From contig NZ_VHIQ01000003.1 in NCBI RefSeq assembly GCF_006494535.1, positions 310,001-374,000 of the forward strand: a stretch of 64,000 bases of DNA, written 5' to 3'. A program made the translations under genes and the position numbers. Shown here piece after piece: positions 8,433 through 17,564 of the stretch (positions within the stretch are counted from its first letter, which is position 1; each line of letters begins with the position of its first letter). The notes under the pieces are model-generated. The model did no database searches. It saw only the letters and a program-made list of their open reading frames with translations, and was not told where the DNA came from. The DNA comes from Paucihalobacter ruber (GTDB lineage Bacteria; Bacteroidota; Bacteroidia; Flavobacteriales; Flavobacteriaceae).

Positions 8433-9365
8433 TTAGTTAAAAAGAGTGACTGCTGCATCTTGTGCAGCCGAAGTATAGTCGTGATCGGCATTAGGCCTTA
8501 ACGAAAAACTCCAGTTAAAGTCTACATTAAGGGTTTGTGCACTTTGTACGCAAAAATTATAATAATTCACAGCTCGTTCCAGTCTGTTGATTCCCTGCAT
8601 GTCTACTGTAGTATTATGTCTTAAACCAGCAGCATTTGGGTTGTTGTCATTTTCTCCGATTTGCACTGTAACATTTTTTGAGAAAAGTATTTCTCTTGAA
8701 CTAGTTTGAAGCATACTATTTTTAAATCCATAAGGAAAATTAACGGTTAAATCCGGAAATGTATACCACCCGGCGGCAGATATAACCGTTTGCTGTGATC
8801 TGTTATTGGGCTTAAACATGAGAAATCGATGTGCAAATTGAGCACCTGCCGAATGTCCAAAAATTTTGTAGGTGTTATTGGTATTACCCAGTTGTGTTTT
8901 TACATAATCAAAAAGCGTTTCAATAATAGAGAAGGTCCATTCACTTTCGGGATTTAAAGTATTGGCTGTTGGGTTATCGCCATCAACGTAAACATTACCC
9001 AAGTTGTATTGGTCGCCACCGGGAAAATTAGCCTCAGAAAATTCGGGTACAATCACAATAAAATTGTATTCATTAGATTTTGCAATTAGTGTATTTCTGT
9101 AATCGGATGCATTGCGATTGGCGCCGTGAAACACCATCATTATTTTCGTTGAAGGTGTTTTAGTTACCGGAATATGATAAAAAACCCTCAAAGTTTTTGA
9201 ACTACTTTCTGTTGTGTAATCAAACTCAAATATGCCGGAACCTGTAGTGCTTTCGTTGAAATTTGGGTTAATTTCAGAAGTATCATCTGTACCATTATCG
9301 CATGCCGTTAACATGAACATCAATAGCAAAGCGATGGTGAAATGTCCAATTTTTATGTTATCCAT
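8433..9365 (-). CDS. Lipoprotein with alpha/beta-hydrolase (esterase/PHB-depolymerase-like) fold
   Basis: A 310-residue lipoprotein, lipobox LTAC at about residue 22, then a Thr/Ser/Asn-rich linker. The catalytic domain shows the oxyanion-side motif MMVFHGANRNASDY, the nucleophile elbow FGHSAGAQFAHRF (GxSxG), and a C-terminal HDYTSAA that can supply the catalytic histidine. The layout recalls feruloyl-esterase or PHB-depolymerase-like hydrolases. The substrate is unknown. It is probably displayed on the outer membrane or in the periplasm, and probably co-transcribed with the SLC13 carrier downstream (19-bp gap), suggesting an ester whose acid product is imported; that link is inference. Confidence 0.72.
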   Translation of the reverse strand: MDNIKIGHFTIALLLMFMLTACDNGTDDTSEINPNFNESTTGSGIFEFDYTTESSSKTLRVFYHIPVTKTPSTKIMMVFHGANRNASDYRNTLIAKSNEYNFIVIVPEFSEANFPGGDQYNLGNVYVDGDNPTANTLNPESEWTFSIIETLFDYVKTQLGNTNNTYKIFGHSAGAQFAHRFLMFKPNNRSQQTVISAAGWYTFPDLTVNFPYGFKNSMLQTSSREILFSKNVTVQIGENDNNPNAAGLRHNTTVDMQGINRLERAVNYYNFCVQSAQTLNVDFNWSFSLRPNADHDYTSAAQDAAVTLFN

Positions 9366-9438
9366 TTAATTTTCTGTTATAGAATAAACAAAGTAATACT
9401 TATTTTGATTAGTTTTATCATACCAGTTTTTCCAATAA

Positions 9439-10932
9439 ATGAATACCAATTACAAATTTGCCATCGACAGAATTTCCAAAGAACTGGAAGTTCAGACACA
9501 ACAACAAAATAAATACATTGCACTATACCAGTCTATCAAACAATGTATATTAAAGGTTGAGTTGCCCAATCACTGGAAATTACCTTCAACCCGGATTTTA
9601 GCGGACGAACTCAAGCTCTCAAGAACCACCGTATTAAAAGCCTACGAATTACTGTTACTGGAAAAATTGATTGAGTCGAAACCAGGATCGGGGAATGTAG
9701 TTAGTTATTCTTCGGGAAATTCACAAGCCAAAATTGTAGAAAAACCTAAGTCCACAATTGGATTTAACTATCCTAAAATATCTGAAAAAGGCCAATCATT
9801 TTTAAAAAATATCGAACTCATCAACAGACTTCCAAGTGATAACCTGGCCTTTAGACCGGGTTTACCACCTATTGATGTATTTCCTGTAAATCAATGGAAA
9901 AAACTATTAAACTCCTATTGGCGGCATGTGAAGGCCTCAGGACTTTCGTATTCACAGGCCACAGGATTAAACGAATTAAAAGAAAGCATTTGTAATTACC
10001 TCAACGTGAGCCGTAACATCAAATGTATTCCCGACCAGCTCGTTGTTGTATCCGGGTCGTTACAGTCGCTGTTTCTTATTGCAAGTACAGTTTTAAACAA
10101 GGGTGATGATGTGGTGGTTGAAAATCCAATATTTCCTAACGTTCACTCTGTATTTAAGAGTTCTCAAGCCAATCTAATCCCGATTTCATTAGATAATGAA
10201 GGTATTAACATCAAAAACCTTGCTAGCTCGGGTCGCAAAAAACCCAAAATCATTCATGTAACACCATCTAATCATTATCCTTTAGGCATTAAAATGAGTT
10301 TAACGCGGCGACAAGAGTTACTTAGCTGGGCTTCTAAAAATGGCAGTCTCATCATAGAAAACGACTATGAAAATGAAATTGCCAATTTAAACGAAACCCT
10401 GCCTTCTATTTATAGTTTAGATAAGGAAGACCGGACCATTTATATGGGAACCTTCAATAGGTTACTGCATCCATCGATAAGGTTAGGATATATGATTGTA
10501 CCCAAATATTTACTCCCGGCTGTTGAGGCCTTACAAGAACATTCGCACAGATTCGTATCGCCATCTATTCAGGTGGTAATGAATCAGTTTATAGAAAAAA
10601 ACTATCTCTATCAACACATAAAAAATTGTGTTGTTGCCGCTAAAGACCGGCACGATTTATTTAAATTGGAATTTTCTAAAAAGATCAAAAACATGTATCT
10701 TCAAGAAAAGCCATTTTCCAGCTTCCATGTGGTTGCCTATTTTAATCAAGAAAAAACAGCGAAGGAAGAAAAGGAAATCATTCAAAATTTAAAAGCCGCC
10801 GGAATAACTGCCTTTTCATTGAGTAAGTGCTATATAGGTATACCTGAGAAAACAGGCCTCATTTTTGGTTACTCGGCCGTACGACCGGCGATTCTTAAAC
10901 GGAAAATGGAAAAAATGAGTTCTTTGCTCTAA
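9439..10932 (+). CDS. MocR/GabR-type regulator with a degenerate PLP site
   Basis: A 497-residue fusion of an N-terminal GntR winged helix (residues about 20-90; LPSTRILADELKLSRTTVLKAYELL) and a C-terminal aminotransferase-like domain, the MocR layout. MocR regulators normally bind PLP through a lysine in GTFSK and an aspartate in EDDY. Here the corresponding segments read GTFNRLL (Arg341 in place of Lys) and IENDY (Asn308 in place of Asp, Tyr310 kept). The regulator therefore probably cannot form the PLP aldimine and may sense something else or act constitutively. It is divergent from the esterase/SLC13 pair with a 73-bp gap, so these are the likely targets. Confidence 0.85.
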   Translation: MNTNYKFAIDRISKELEVQTQQQNKYIALYQSIKQCILKVELPNHWKLPSTRILADELKLSRTTVLKAYELLLLEKLIESKPGSGNVVSYSSGNSQAKIVEKPKSTIGFNYPKISEKGQSFLKNIELINRLPSDNLAFRPGLPPIDVFPVNQWKKLLNSYWRHVKASGLSYSQATGLNELKESICNYLNVSRNIKCIPDQLVVVSGSLQSLFLIASTVLNKGDDVVVENPIFPNVHSVFKSSQANLIPISLDNEGINIKNLASSGRKKPKIIHVTPSNHYPLGIKMSLTRRQELLSWASKNGSLIIENDYENEIANLNETLPSIYSLDKEDRTIYMGTFNRLLHPSIRLGYMIVPKYLLPAVEALQEHSHRFVSPSIQVVMNQFIEKNYLYQHIKNCVVAAKDRHDLFKLEFSKKIKNMYLQEKPFSSFHVVAYFNQEKTAKEEKEIIQNLKAAGITAFSLSKCYIGIPEKTGLIFGYSAVRPAILKRKMEKMSSLL

Positions 10933-11037
10933 TTATAATTGGTATTTAGTTTTTTTAAAAACTGGTATCTTAATTAAGAGGTTTTGATTTTTACTTTTAT
11001 ATCCTACAAAGTTAGGTTTAACTCTAAACAATTTATT

Positions 11038-12675
11038 ATGAAACAACTTTACATTTTATTACTATGCTTTTCAAGTTTAAGCTGGGGACAAGTAACTATA
11101 TTTTCTGAAAATATAGGAACGGCTACAGGTACTTTAGCTATCGAGGCTAATACTTTCGAAAACTCAGGAGATCCCAACATCTCCTTCTCAGGTAATGCCG
11201 ATACTCGCTCTACAAGTCCATCGGATGGCACCTATACAGGGGCGTCCGGCGGAAGGAATGTATTCTTTGGGACCGGAAGCGGAATTAACGCCAGAGATTT
11301 TGTTATTTCAGGCATTAGTACTGAAAATTTTTCAGATGTAACATTATCATTTGGAATGAACTCTAACGCCAATGTGAGTCTTCTGGTAGAATACAGTACA
11401 GACGGAACCACCTTCACTCCTATTACTTTTGATGACGTAGCCGATGCCGGATGGAAATTAATATCAATTCCAAGTGGAGTCATCCCATCTGTAGCAAATT
11501 TAACTTTACGATTTAGTAAAGATGATGGCACTACCTATCGGGTGGATGATGTCGTATTAAGTGGTACCGCAACTATGCCTATTCTTTCGGCTTCAACAAG
11601 TGCCGTTTCCGGATTTTCTTATGTAGTTGATGCCGGTCCGTCTTCATCACAATCTTTTAATGTGTCAGGAGCAAATTTAAATGGCTCTGACGTAACTGTT
11701 TCTTTACCGGGTGCTTCATCATTTGAAATTTCCAGTAGCGAAGTGGGGACTTATGGTTCTGCAGTCACCTTAACCGCTTTTAATGGTAGTGAAACCAGCA
11801 TTTTTGTTAGACTTATAGAAGGTCTTACCATAGGTGAGTACAACGATGTTGTTACCATTTCTGGGGGTGGTGCTGAGGATATAACAGTCAATGTTTCTGG
11901 AACTGTTATCCCAAACATATTCCTTATTTATGAATTTACTACAAACGAATTAACAGCCACTCAATTTCCGGAAAATGTCACAACCTCTGAATTTCAAGTA
12001 ACTGGCACAACACCAACTTTTGGTACCGCACAAGCATCTACATGGACAGGATCTGGGGTTCCTTACGCTCAAAGTGGACAAGGCTGGGAAGTAGATAACT
12101 CAGAGAACGCTAAATATTTTTTCTTTACTTTAGAAGCAGATAGTGGCTTTGAAATAGACATCACTAACATTTCATTTGAATGGAGAGCTACCGCAAACGG
12201 ACCTTCTGCCATAACAGTTGAAATCAATGGTACAGAAATTTCCACATTTGATGCACCTGGTGATCAAACATCACTTTTTTCTGCTCCTGTTTCCTTTGAA
12301 AACGAAACTCAAATAGAGGTACGTATAAAAGGATGGCTAAATGGCTCTCGAGATAATACTAATGGCTCAGGAATTTTAAGAATTGACGATGTGCGTTTAG
12401 ATGGATCAGTAGAAGCGAGTTTGAGCATCGACGACTTTAATAGTAATAAAGGAATCTCTTTATACCCTAACCCTGTCAACCAAGGCAACGTTACCATTCA
12501 AACCGATTTAACAGGCAACAAACAAATTGAAGTATACGATGTAAATGGCAGACAAGTGTTAAAAACCACCACAACAGGAAACAGTTTTAATGTGGATAAT
12601 TTTAATGCCGGATTGTATCTGGTTAGAATTTCGGTTGATAACGTTTCTAAAGTCTCTAAACTCATCATCAACTAA
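11038..12675 (+). CDS. Secreted protein with type IX secretion C-terminal sorting domain
   Basis: 545 residues from the ATG at 11038, which gives a clean signal peptide (MKQLYILLLCFSSLSWGQ). A TTG frame 54 bp upstream is rejected. The body has two beta-sandwich regions of the choice-of-anchor type, one near the start (FSENIG..DFVISGIS) and one around 310-450 (WTGSGVPYA..IDDVRLDGS), with an intervening Ig-like segment (SFNVSGANLNGSDVTVS). The last 75 residues, with ISLYPNPVNQGNVTI and VYDVNGRQVL ending GLYLVRISVDNVSKVSKLIIN (quoted in part), are a type A T9SS sorting domain, so the protein is exported by the Por machinery and likely surface attached. No enzyme motif is visible. Confidence 0.85.
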   Translation: MKQLYILLLCFSSLSWGQVTIFSENIGTATGTLAIEANTFENSGDPNISFSGNADTRSTSPSDGTYTGASGGRNVFFGTGSGINARDFVISGISTENFSDVTLSFGMNSNANVSLLVEYSTDGTTFTPITFDDVADAGWKLISIPSGVIPSVANLTLRFSKDDGTTYRVDDVVLSGTATMPILSASTSAVSGFSYVVDAGPSSSQSFNVSGANLNGSDVTVSLPGASSFEISSSEVGTYGSAVTLTAFNGSETSIFVRLIEGLTIGEYNDVVTISGGGAEDITVNVSGTVIPNIFLIYEFTTNELTATQFPENVTTSEFQVTGTTPTFGTAQASTWTGSGVPYAQSGQGWEVDNSENAKYFFFTLEADSGFEIDITNISFEWRATANGPSAITVEINGTEISTFDAPGDQTSLFSAPVSFENETQIEVRIKGWLNGSRDNTNGSGILRIDDVRLDGSVEASLSIDDFNSNKGISLYPNPVNQGNVTIQTDLTGNKQIEVYDVNGRQVLKTTTTGNSFNVDNFNAGLYLVRISVDNVSKVSKLIIN

Positions 12676-12721
12676 TATTCAAAAAGCAGTCAAAGTAATT
12701 GTTCCTATAAATATCATAGAA

Positions 12722-13726
12722 ATGAAAAAAAATCTTCTCTACCTACCGACACTTTTTACCGGTATTTGTTTAATGCTGTTTACATGCACCACCGACGATA
12801 TTTTGCCGGCCTTAAATGTAAGCCTTAGTAACAATTCACTTAGTGAAGAAAGCGGGACGGTTATTTTGACTGCTTCTTTAAATGGAGCGGCTACTCAACA
12901 AATTGTTATTCCACTAACTTTCTCAGGAAATGCAACTCTTGATGCAGACTACTCAATAAGCGCTAATGCCATTACAATTAACAACGGCCAAACTTCGGGA
13001 AGTATTACCATTACAGGTTTGGTTGACGGACTCATTGAAGGGGACGAAACTATAGATATTAGTATTGGAAACGCTTCAGGTGTTCTTCTTTTAAGCGAAA
13101 CCAATTTCACAATTACCATTTTAGATGCTGATATTGATTCTGATGGCGATGGCGTGCCTGACGCTTCAGATGAATGTCCGAATGTACCTGGCGACATCAA
13201 CAATAATGGCTGTCCGTTTGTTGGTTTTATCATTAACGAAGTCCTCTATGATCCGGCCGACGGTATTGCCGGCGACTCAAATTTAGACGGCACCAGAGAT
13301 CCGTTAGCAGACGAATTTATCGAGTTTTATAATTCTACTGCCAACAGTTTAGATTTAAGTGGTTATACCATTTCAGATGCCTCTCAAGTTAGACACATCT
13401 TTCCAGCGGGTACTGTTGTACCTTCTAATGGCGTGATTGTTGTGTTTGGCGGTGGTAATCCAACAGGAAGTTTTGGTGGTGCGATAGTACAAACTGCTTC
13501 TGAAGGTCAATTAAATATGAATAATGCCGGTGATTTTGTTACGGTTAGAGATGCCGCAAACAATGCCATATTAACTTTTGATATCAATCCGTTATCAGGA
13601 AACCCCAACGAGGCTTATACCAGATTCCCTGACATTTACGGTGATTTTGAACGGTACTCTAATATTCCTGAAGCTAATGGCGCTCTTCATACTCCGGGAA
13701 CCAAAGTTGATGGGAGTACGTTCTAA
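12722..13726 (+). CDS. Lipoprotein with Calx-beta, TSP3 and lamin-tail domains
   Basis: 334 residues from ATG at 12722, which yields a signal peptide and lipobox (MLFTC). Domains in order: a Calx-beta-like sandwich (about 30-130; GTVILTASLNGAA, DADYSISA, LIEGDETIDISIG), a thrombospondin type 3 calcium-binding run (DSDGDGVPDASDECPNVPGD, about 138-157) and a lamin-tail domain (about 163-330; FIINEVLYDP, DEFIEFYNSTANSLDLSGYTI). Lamin-tail domains are common in bacterial surface proteins and near secreted nucleases. It lies 46 bp after the T9SS protein, so the two probably form a secreted pair. A frame open further upstream overlaps the previous gene and is rejected. Confidence 0.8.
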   Translation: MKKNLLYLPTLFTGICLMLFTCTTDDILPALNVSLSNNSLSEESGTVILTASLNGAATQQIVIPLTFSGNATLDADYSISANAITINNGQTSGSITITGLVDGLIEGDETIDISIGNASGVLLLSETNFTITILDADIDSDGDGVPDASDECPNVPGDINNNGCPFVGFIINEVLYDPADGIAGDSNLDGTRDPLADEFIEFYNSTANSLDLSGYTISDASQVRHIFPAGTVVPSNGVIVVFGGGNPTGSFGGAIVQTASEGQLNMNNAGDFVTVRDAANNAILTFDINPLSGNPNEAYTRFPDIYGDFERYSNIPEANGALHTPGTKVDGSTF

Positions 13727-13736
13727 ACACTAAATA

Positions 13737-15098
13737 ATGGAAAGCCTAGGACCAATATTATCGCTGCTTTTTATTGCAGTAGTGGCGCGTTTGTTGCTTA
13801 AAAAGTACCATCCGCACGCTGTCTTGCTATTTGCAGGACTCATCATGTTGGCACTTTCTTTATTGCTTAAAAAAGACTTACCACCACTTTCAATACCAAC
13901 AGGCTTTACAGGATTTGATTTATTTAAACTCATAAAAGAATCGTTTAGCGAAACCAACGCCGGTGTAGGCCTCATAATTATGTCTATTGGTGGCTTTGTG
14001 GCCTATATTGATCACATTGGTGCTTCTCGAGCATTGGTTCATATAGCCATGAAACCCTTAGGGCTTTTTAAATCTAAACCTTATTTAGCTGCTTCTTTGG
14101 TAATTCCTATAGGTCAAATGCTATTTGTTGCTATTCCATCTGCTGCAGGTTTATCGCTATTATTAATGGCTTCACTATTTCCAATACTTACCAATTTAGG
14201 AGTGAGTAAATTGTCGGCAGCATCTGTGATTACTGCCACAACGGCCTTTGGTATGGGTCCGGCCTCGGCTATTACCGCCAGTGCAAGCAACATCATCGGA
14301 ATGGAATCTGTTAACTTTTTTGTAAACCATCAAATACCTTTGGTTTGGCCATTAAGTCTTTCAATGATGGTGACCTATTATATCGTAAATCGGTATTTCG
14401 ACAAAAAAAACAACCTAGACAATTCTAAAAATAACCAAAAAGAACAAGTAGTTGATGCACCCATTATTTATGCGGTTATTCCTATTCTACCGATTATTAT
14501 ACTCATTGTTTTTTCTGAAATATTTAATTTTTTCAAAACACCTATAAAACTAGATACAACTACTGCAATGATTATTAGCCTTTTTGTAGCTGTAACTTTT
14601 GAATTAATTAGAAAACGAAGTTTTAAAACTGTTTTTGATTCTTTTAAAGTTTTCTGGAATGGCATGGGTAACATTTTTAAAACGGTGGTGACATTGATCA
14701 TTGCAGCTGAAATTTTTGCTAAAGGTTTAATAAGCCTTGGATTTATAGATGGCCTTTTGGCAGTAACTCAAAGTTTAGGTTTAAATGCGGTTGGTATTAG
14801 TATTGTTATGACCGTTATGATTTTCCTGGCCTCAATGCTAATGGGCAGTGGTAACGCTTCGTTTTTTGCCTTTGGACCGTTGGTTCCAAAAATAGCGGAC
14901 AAAATGGGTGTAGAAAGTGTCTCAATGATTTTGCCTATGGAATTCTCAGCCAATATGGGAAGAACTGTCTCTCCAATTGCCGGAGTAATCATTGCTGTCT
15001 CTGAAATAGCCGGTGTGTCTACCTTACAAATTGTAAAACGCAATCTCATTCCGTTAGGAGTTGCCTTAGTTATTATGCTCATCTATCATTTTATATAG
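13737..15098 (+). CDS. dcuC: DcuC-family C4-dicarboxylate transporter
   Basis: A 453-residue, roughly 12-helix inner-membrane carrier. The segments IMSIGGFVAYIDHIGAS, IPIGQMLFVAIPSAAG, TTAFGMGPASAITASASNIIG and MGSGNASFFAFGPLVPKIA match the DcuC family, which moves aspartate, fumarate, malate and succinate. It starts 10 bp after the lipoprotein stop and is 4 bp from iadA. In context it would import aspartate or a small aspartyl peptide, or export fumarate/succinate. Some family members in Bacteroidetes sit next to dipeptidases, which fits the arrangement here. Confidence 0.85.
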   Translation: MESLGPILSLLFIAVVARLLLKKYHPHAVLLFAGLIMLALSLLLKKDLPPLSIPTGFTGFDLFKLIKESFSETNAGVGLIIMSIGGFVAYIDHIGASRALVHIAMKPLGLFKSKPYLAASLVIPIGQMLFVAIPSAAGLSLLLMASLFPILTNLGVSKLSAASVITATTAFGMGPASAITASASNIIGMESVNFFVNHQIPLVWPLSLSMMVTYYIVNRYFDKKNNLDNSKNNQKEQVVDAPIIYAVIPILPIIILIVFSEIFNFFKTPIKLDTTTAMIISLFVAVTFELIRKRSFKTVFDSFKVFWNGMGNIFKTVVTLIIAAEIFAKGLISLGFIDGLLAVTQSLGLNAVGISIVMTVMIFLASMLMGSGNASFFAFGPLVPKIADKMGVESVSMILPMEFSANMGRTVSPIAGVIIAVSEIAGVSTLQIVKRNLIPLGVALVIMLIYHFI

Positions 15099-15102
15099 CC
15101 AC

Positions 15103-16254
15103 ATGCTGAAACTACTTAAAAATACTAATCTATATGCACCCGAACATCTTGGCAAACAAGATATTTTAATCGCTAACGATACTATTGTTGCTATTGATAA
15201 AAATCTTGATAATTATAAAGCAGTAGCCGATGTCTATGACCTTTCCGATTGCATCGTCACGCCGGGTTTAATTGATCAGCACATTCATATTACGGGTGCC
15301 GGCGGAAAAGATGGTTATGCCTCTATGACTCCAGAAATTAGTTTAAGCGAACTCATTGCCTGTGGCACTACCACGGTTGTAGGATTATTAGGCACCGATG
15401 GCACTTTAAGAAGTATCAGAACCTTATATGCCAAGGCCAAGGCTCTGGACCAAGAAGGCATTACGGCCTATATGTATTGCGGTTATTACGGTGTAGATTC
15501 GGTGACCATTACCGATAACATTCAGAGCGATATGATTTTTATCGATAAGGTATTGGGATGTAAAATTGCCATTAGCGATATTCGTTCGTCTTATCCCACC
15601 GCTTTAGAATTACTCAGAAAATTACGAGATATCCGCGTTGGCGGTAGTTTGGCCAACAAAAAAGGGATTTTACACATTCACCTCGGCAATTTGGAGACCA
15701 AAATGGATATCTTGTTTGAATTGGTCAACAAATATCAGTTTCCTATACAACATATTTCACCAACCCATGTGGGCCGTACCAAAGAGTTGTTTGAACAAGC
15801 CATTGAATTTGCCAAATTAGGCGGCATTATAGATATCACCACAGGTGCCTCAAAATATACAGATCCTTATCAATCGGTTTTATACGCTTTAGAAAAAGGT
15901 GTTTCAATAAACAACATGACCTTTAGTTCAGATGGCCATGCCGGACTCACCAAATTCAACTCTCAAAAAGAAGCTATTGGTGTAAAGAATGCACCATTCG
16001 ACCAAAATTTATTTGAAGTCATTCAGCTTATCAAAAAAGGCGGCGTAGCGATTGAAGATGCCTTTAAATTAATAACCACCAATCCGGCCAAAAATTTAGG
16101 ATTAACAAACAAAGGACGCCTAGCGGTTGGTTGTGATGCAGATATCTGCGCATTTAATCAAGAACTTGAATTAACTCATGTGTTTGCGCGCGGCCGGCAC
16201 ATGATGAAAGACCAACAAATTATAGTTAAAGGAACTTTTGAATCATCCATGTAA
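15103..16254 (+). CDS. iadA: Isoaspartyl (beta-aspartyl) dipeptidase
   Basis: A 383-residue amidohydrolase of the IadA family, which hydrolyses beta-aspartyl dipeptides using a binuclear zinc site. Metal ligands are visible: H60 and H62 (DQHIHITG), the lysine expected to be carbamylated K154 (GCKIAISD), H193 (HIHLG), H222 (SPTHVGR) and D277 (SSDGHAG). The GTTTVVGLLGTDG segment is also characteristic. Length matches E. coli IadA. It is 4 bp after dcuC and 10 bp before the porin, in the middle of a five-gene block. It releases aspartate from isoaspartyl peptides that arise from protein damage or cyanophycin-type polymers. Confidence 0.92.
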   Translation: MLKLLKNTNLYAPEHLGKQDILIANDTIVAIDKNLDNYKAVADVYDLSDCIVTPGLIDQHIHITGAGGKDGYASMTPEISLSELIACGTTTVVGLLGTDGTLRSIRTLYAKAKALDQEGITAYMYCGYYGVDSVTITDNIQSDMIFIDKVLGCKIAISDIRSSYPTALELLRKLRDIRVGGSLANKKGILHIHLGNLETKMDILFELVNKYQFPIQHISPTHVGRTKELFEQAIEFAKLGGIIDITTGASKYTDPYQSVLYALEKGVSINNMTFSSDGHAGLTKFNSQKEAIGVKNAPFDQNLFEVIQLIKKGGVAIEDAFKLITTNPAKNLGLTNKGRLAVGCDADICAFNQELELTHVFARGRHMMKDQQIIVKGTFESSM

Positions 16255-16264
16255 TCATAACCAC

Positions 16265-17563
16265 ATGAAGTCAATAAAAATATTACTCAGCTTTGCATTA
16301 TTTATTTCAGCCTTGTATGGTTTTGGCCAGGACGTCAAACTCAGCTCTTATCAGTTTGGTGAAGGTTTAAGACTAACAACCAACGAAGGTCACGAAGTAA
16401 AAATTACCAGTTATCTGCAACCCTATTTTGAAAGCAAGCAATATACTGAGGCCGATTTAAATGCTGCCAATCGTTTTAGAATGCGTCGTGCCCGTTTTAG
16501 ATTAGACGGAGAAACCGCCAATAAGCGCTTTAGTTACAGATTTCAATTTGATTTAACCGGTAATGGCGAATTTGAAGAACAACAAGGACTTTATTTACTC
16601 GATGCCGTTATTAATTACGAGCTTACCAACCGCATCACGGTTTCGTTTGGTCAGCGTGCCACCTATACAGACAACCGTGAATTGTTTATGTTGTCCAACA
16701 CCTTACAATTAGTTGAAAGAAGCCGACTTACCTCAGCCTTTGCCTCTATTAGAGAATTTGGACTCTTTGTAAACGGTAACTTCAGAACCGGACGCGGCTC
16801 TTATTTAAGACCCTATTTTGTGCTTACCAATGGTGATGGCGGTAATGTGTTTAACGGCGATTTTGGAGGCCTGAAAGTTGGTGGCAGAGTTGATTATTTA
16901 CCCTTTGGTTTGTTCACTAATTTGGGCCAATTTAGACAAGCAGATGTGATGCGCGAGCTCACACCAAAGCTGGTGATAGGTGCAAATTTTAGTCATAATA
17001 ACGGTATTAGCAGCAGACGTGGTCGAGAAAGTGGTGCCATATTATATCTCAACGATAATAATGATTTTTCTCTACCCGATTACACCAAGTTCGGGATTGA
17101 CTTTTTGTTTAAATACAAAGGATTTTCGGCGTTGGGCGAATTTGTCAAAGCCACAGCTACTGTGCCTGATGATATTACCCAACGTATTAGAAATGACGGT
17201 TCTATTGCAACCACTTTTCCGGTCAATGGAATTGACGATGTTGAAAATTACGTAAAAGGAAGAATGATGTTAGGCGAAGGCTTTAACCTGCAAATGGGTT
17301 ATTTGTTTAAAAGCGGTTTTTCGTTAGATGCCAGGTACACACACCTTAATGCCGATGAGCACTCTTTTTTAAACAACCCTACGTTTTACAGCAGACCTAA
17401 TTATTACACCTTTGGTGTGAGTCAGTATTTAGCCAGAAATTACGGTGCCAAAATTCAGGCTGATATCACTTATGTAGATGGCGACAATATTAACGATAAT
17501 AATAGCAATCCTATAGAAGGTAATGAATGGATTGCACGTATCATGCTTACTTTTTCACTATAA
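16265..17563 (+). CDS. OprO/OprP-like outer membrane porin (first copy)
   Basis: 432 residues from ATG at 16265 (the frame open upstream would overlap iadA). Signal peptide with an FGQ cleavage site, then a beta-barrel of alternating strands ending in an aromatic residue pair region (RIMLTFSL), typical of outer membrane insertion. FRMRRARFRLDG, the YLPFG segment and GREFGLFV-like strands match the phosphate-selective porin OprO/P family. It is a distant paralogue of the gene at 19118, sharing the strand blocks DFGGLKVGGR/DFGGVKIGGR. It likely admits anionic peptides for the periplasmic peptidase between the two porin genes; selectivity is inference. Confidence 0.8.
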   Translation: MKSIKILLSFALFISALYGFGQDVKLSSYQFGEGLRLTTNEGHEVKITSYLQPYFESKQYTEADLNAANRFRMRRARFRLDGETANKRFSYRFQFDLTGNGEFEEQQGLYLLDAVINYELTNRITVSFGQRATYTDNRELFMLSNTLQLVERSRLTSAFASIREFGLFVNGNFRTGRGSYLRPYFVLTNGDGGNVFNGDFGGLKVGGRVDYLPFGLFTNLGQFRQADVMRELTPKLVIGANFSHNNGISSRRGRESGAILYLNDNNDFSLPDYTKFGIDFLFKYKGFSALGEFVKATATVPDDITQRIRNDGSIATTFPVNGIDDVENYVKGRMMLGEGFNLQMGYLFKSGFSLDARYTHLNADEHSFLNNPTFYSRPNYYTFGVSQYLARNYGAKIQADITYVDGDNINDNNSNPIEGNEWIARIMLTFSL

Positions 17564-17564
17564 A

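Noticed and set aside
8414-8491. Longer N-terminus for the SLC13 carrier (start at 8491)
   Set aside because: It would overlap the upstream esterase gene and adds 26 residues without family likeness; the ATG at 8413 starts just before the first membrane helix.
12590-12721. Longer start for the lamin-tail lipoprotein
   Set aside because: The extra 44 residues come from another frame of the preceding T9SS gene; the ATG at 12722 gives a clean lipoprotein signal.
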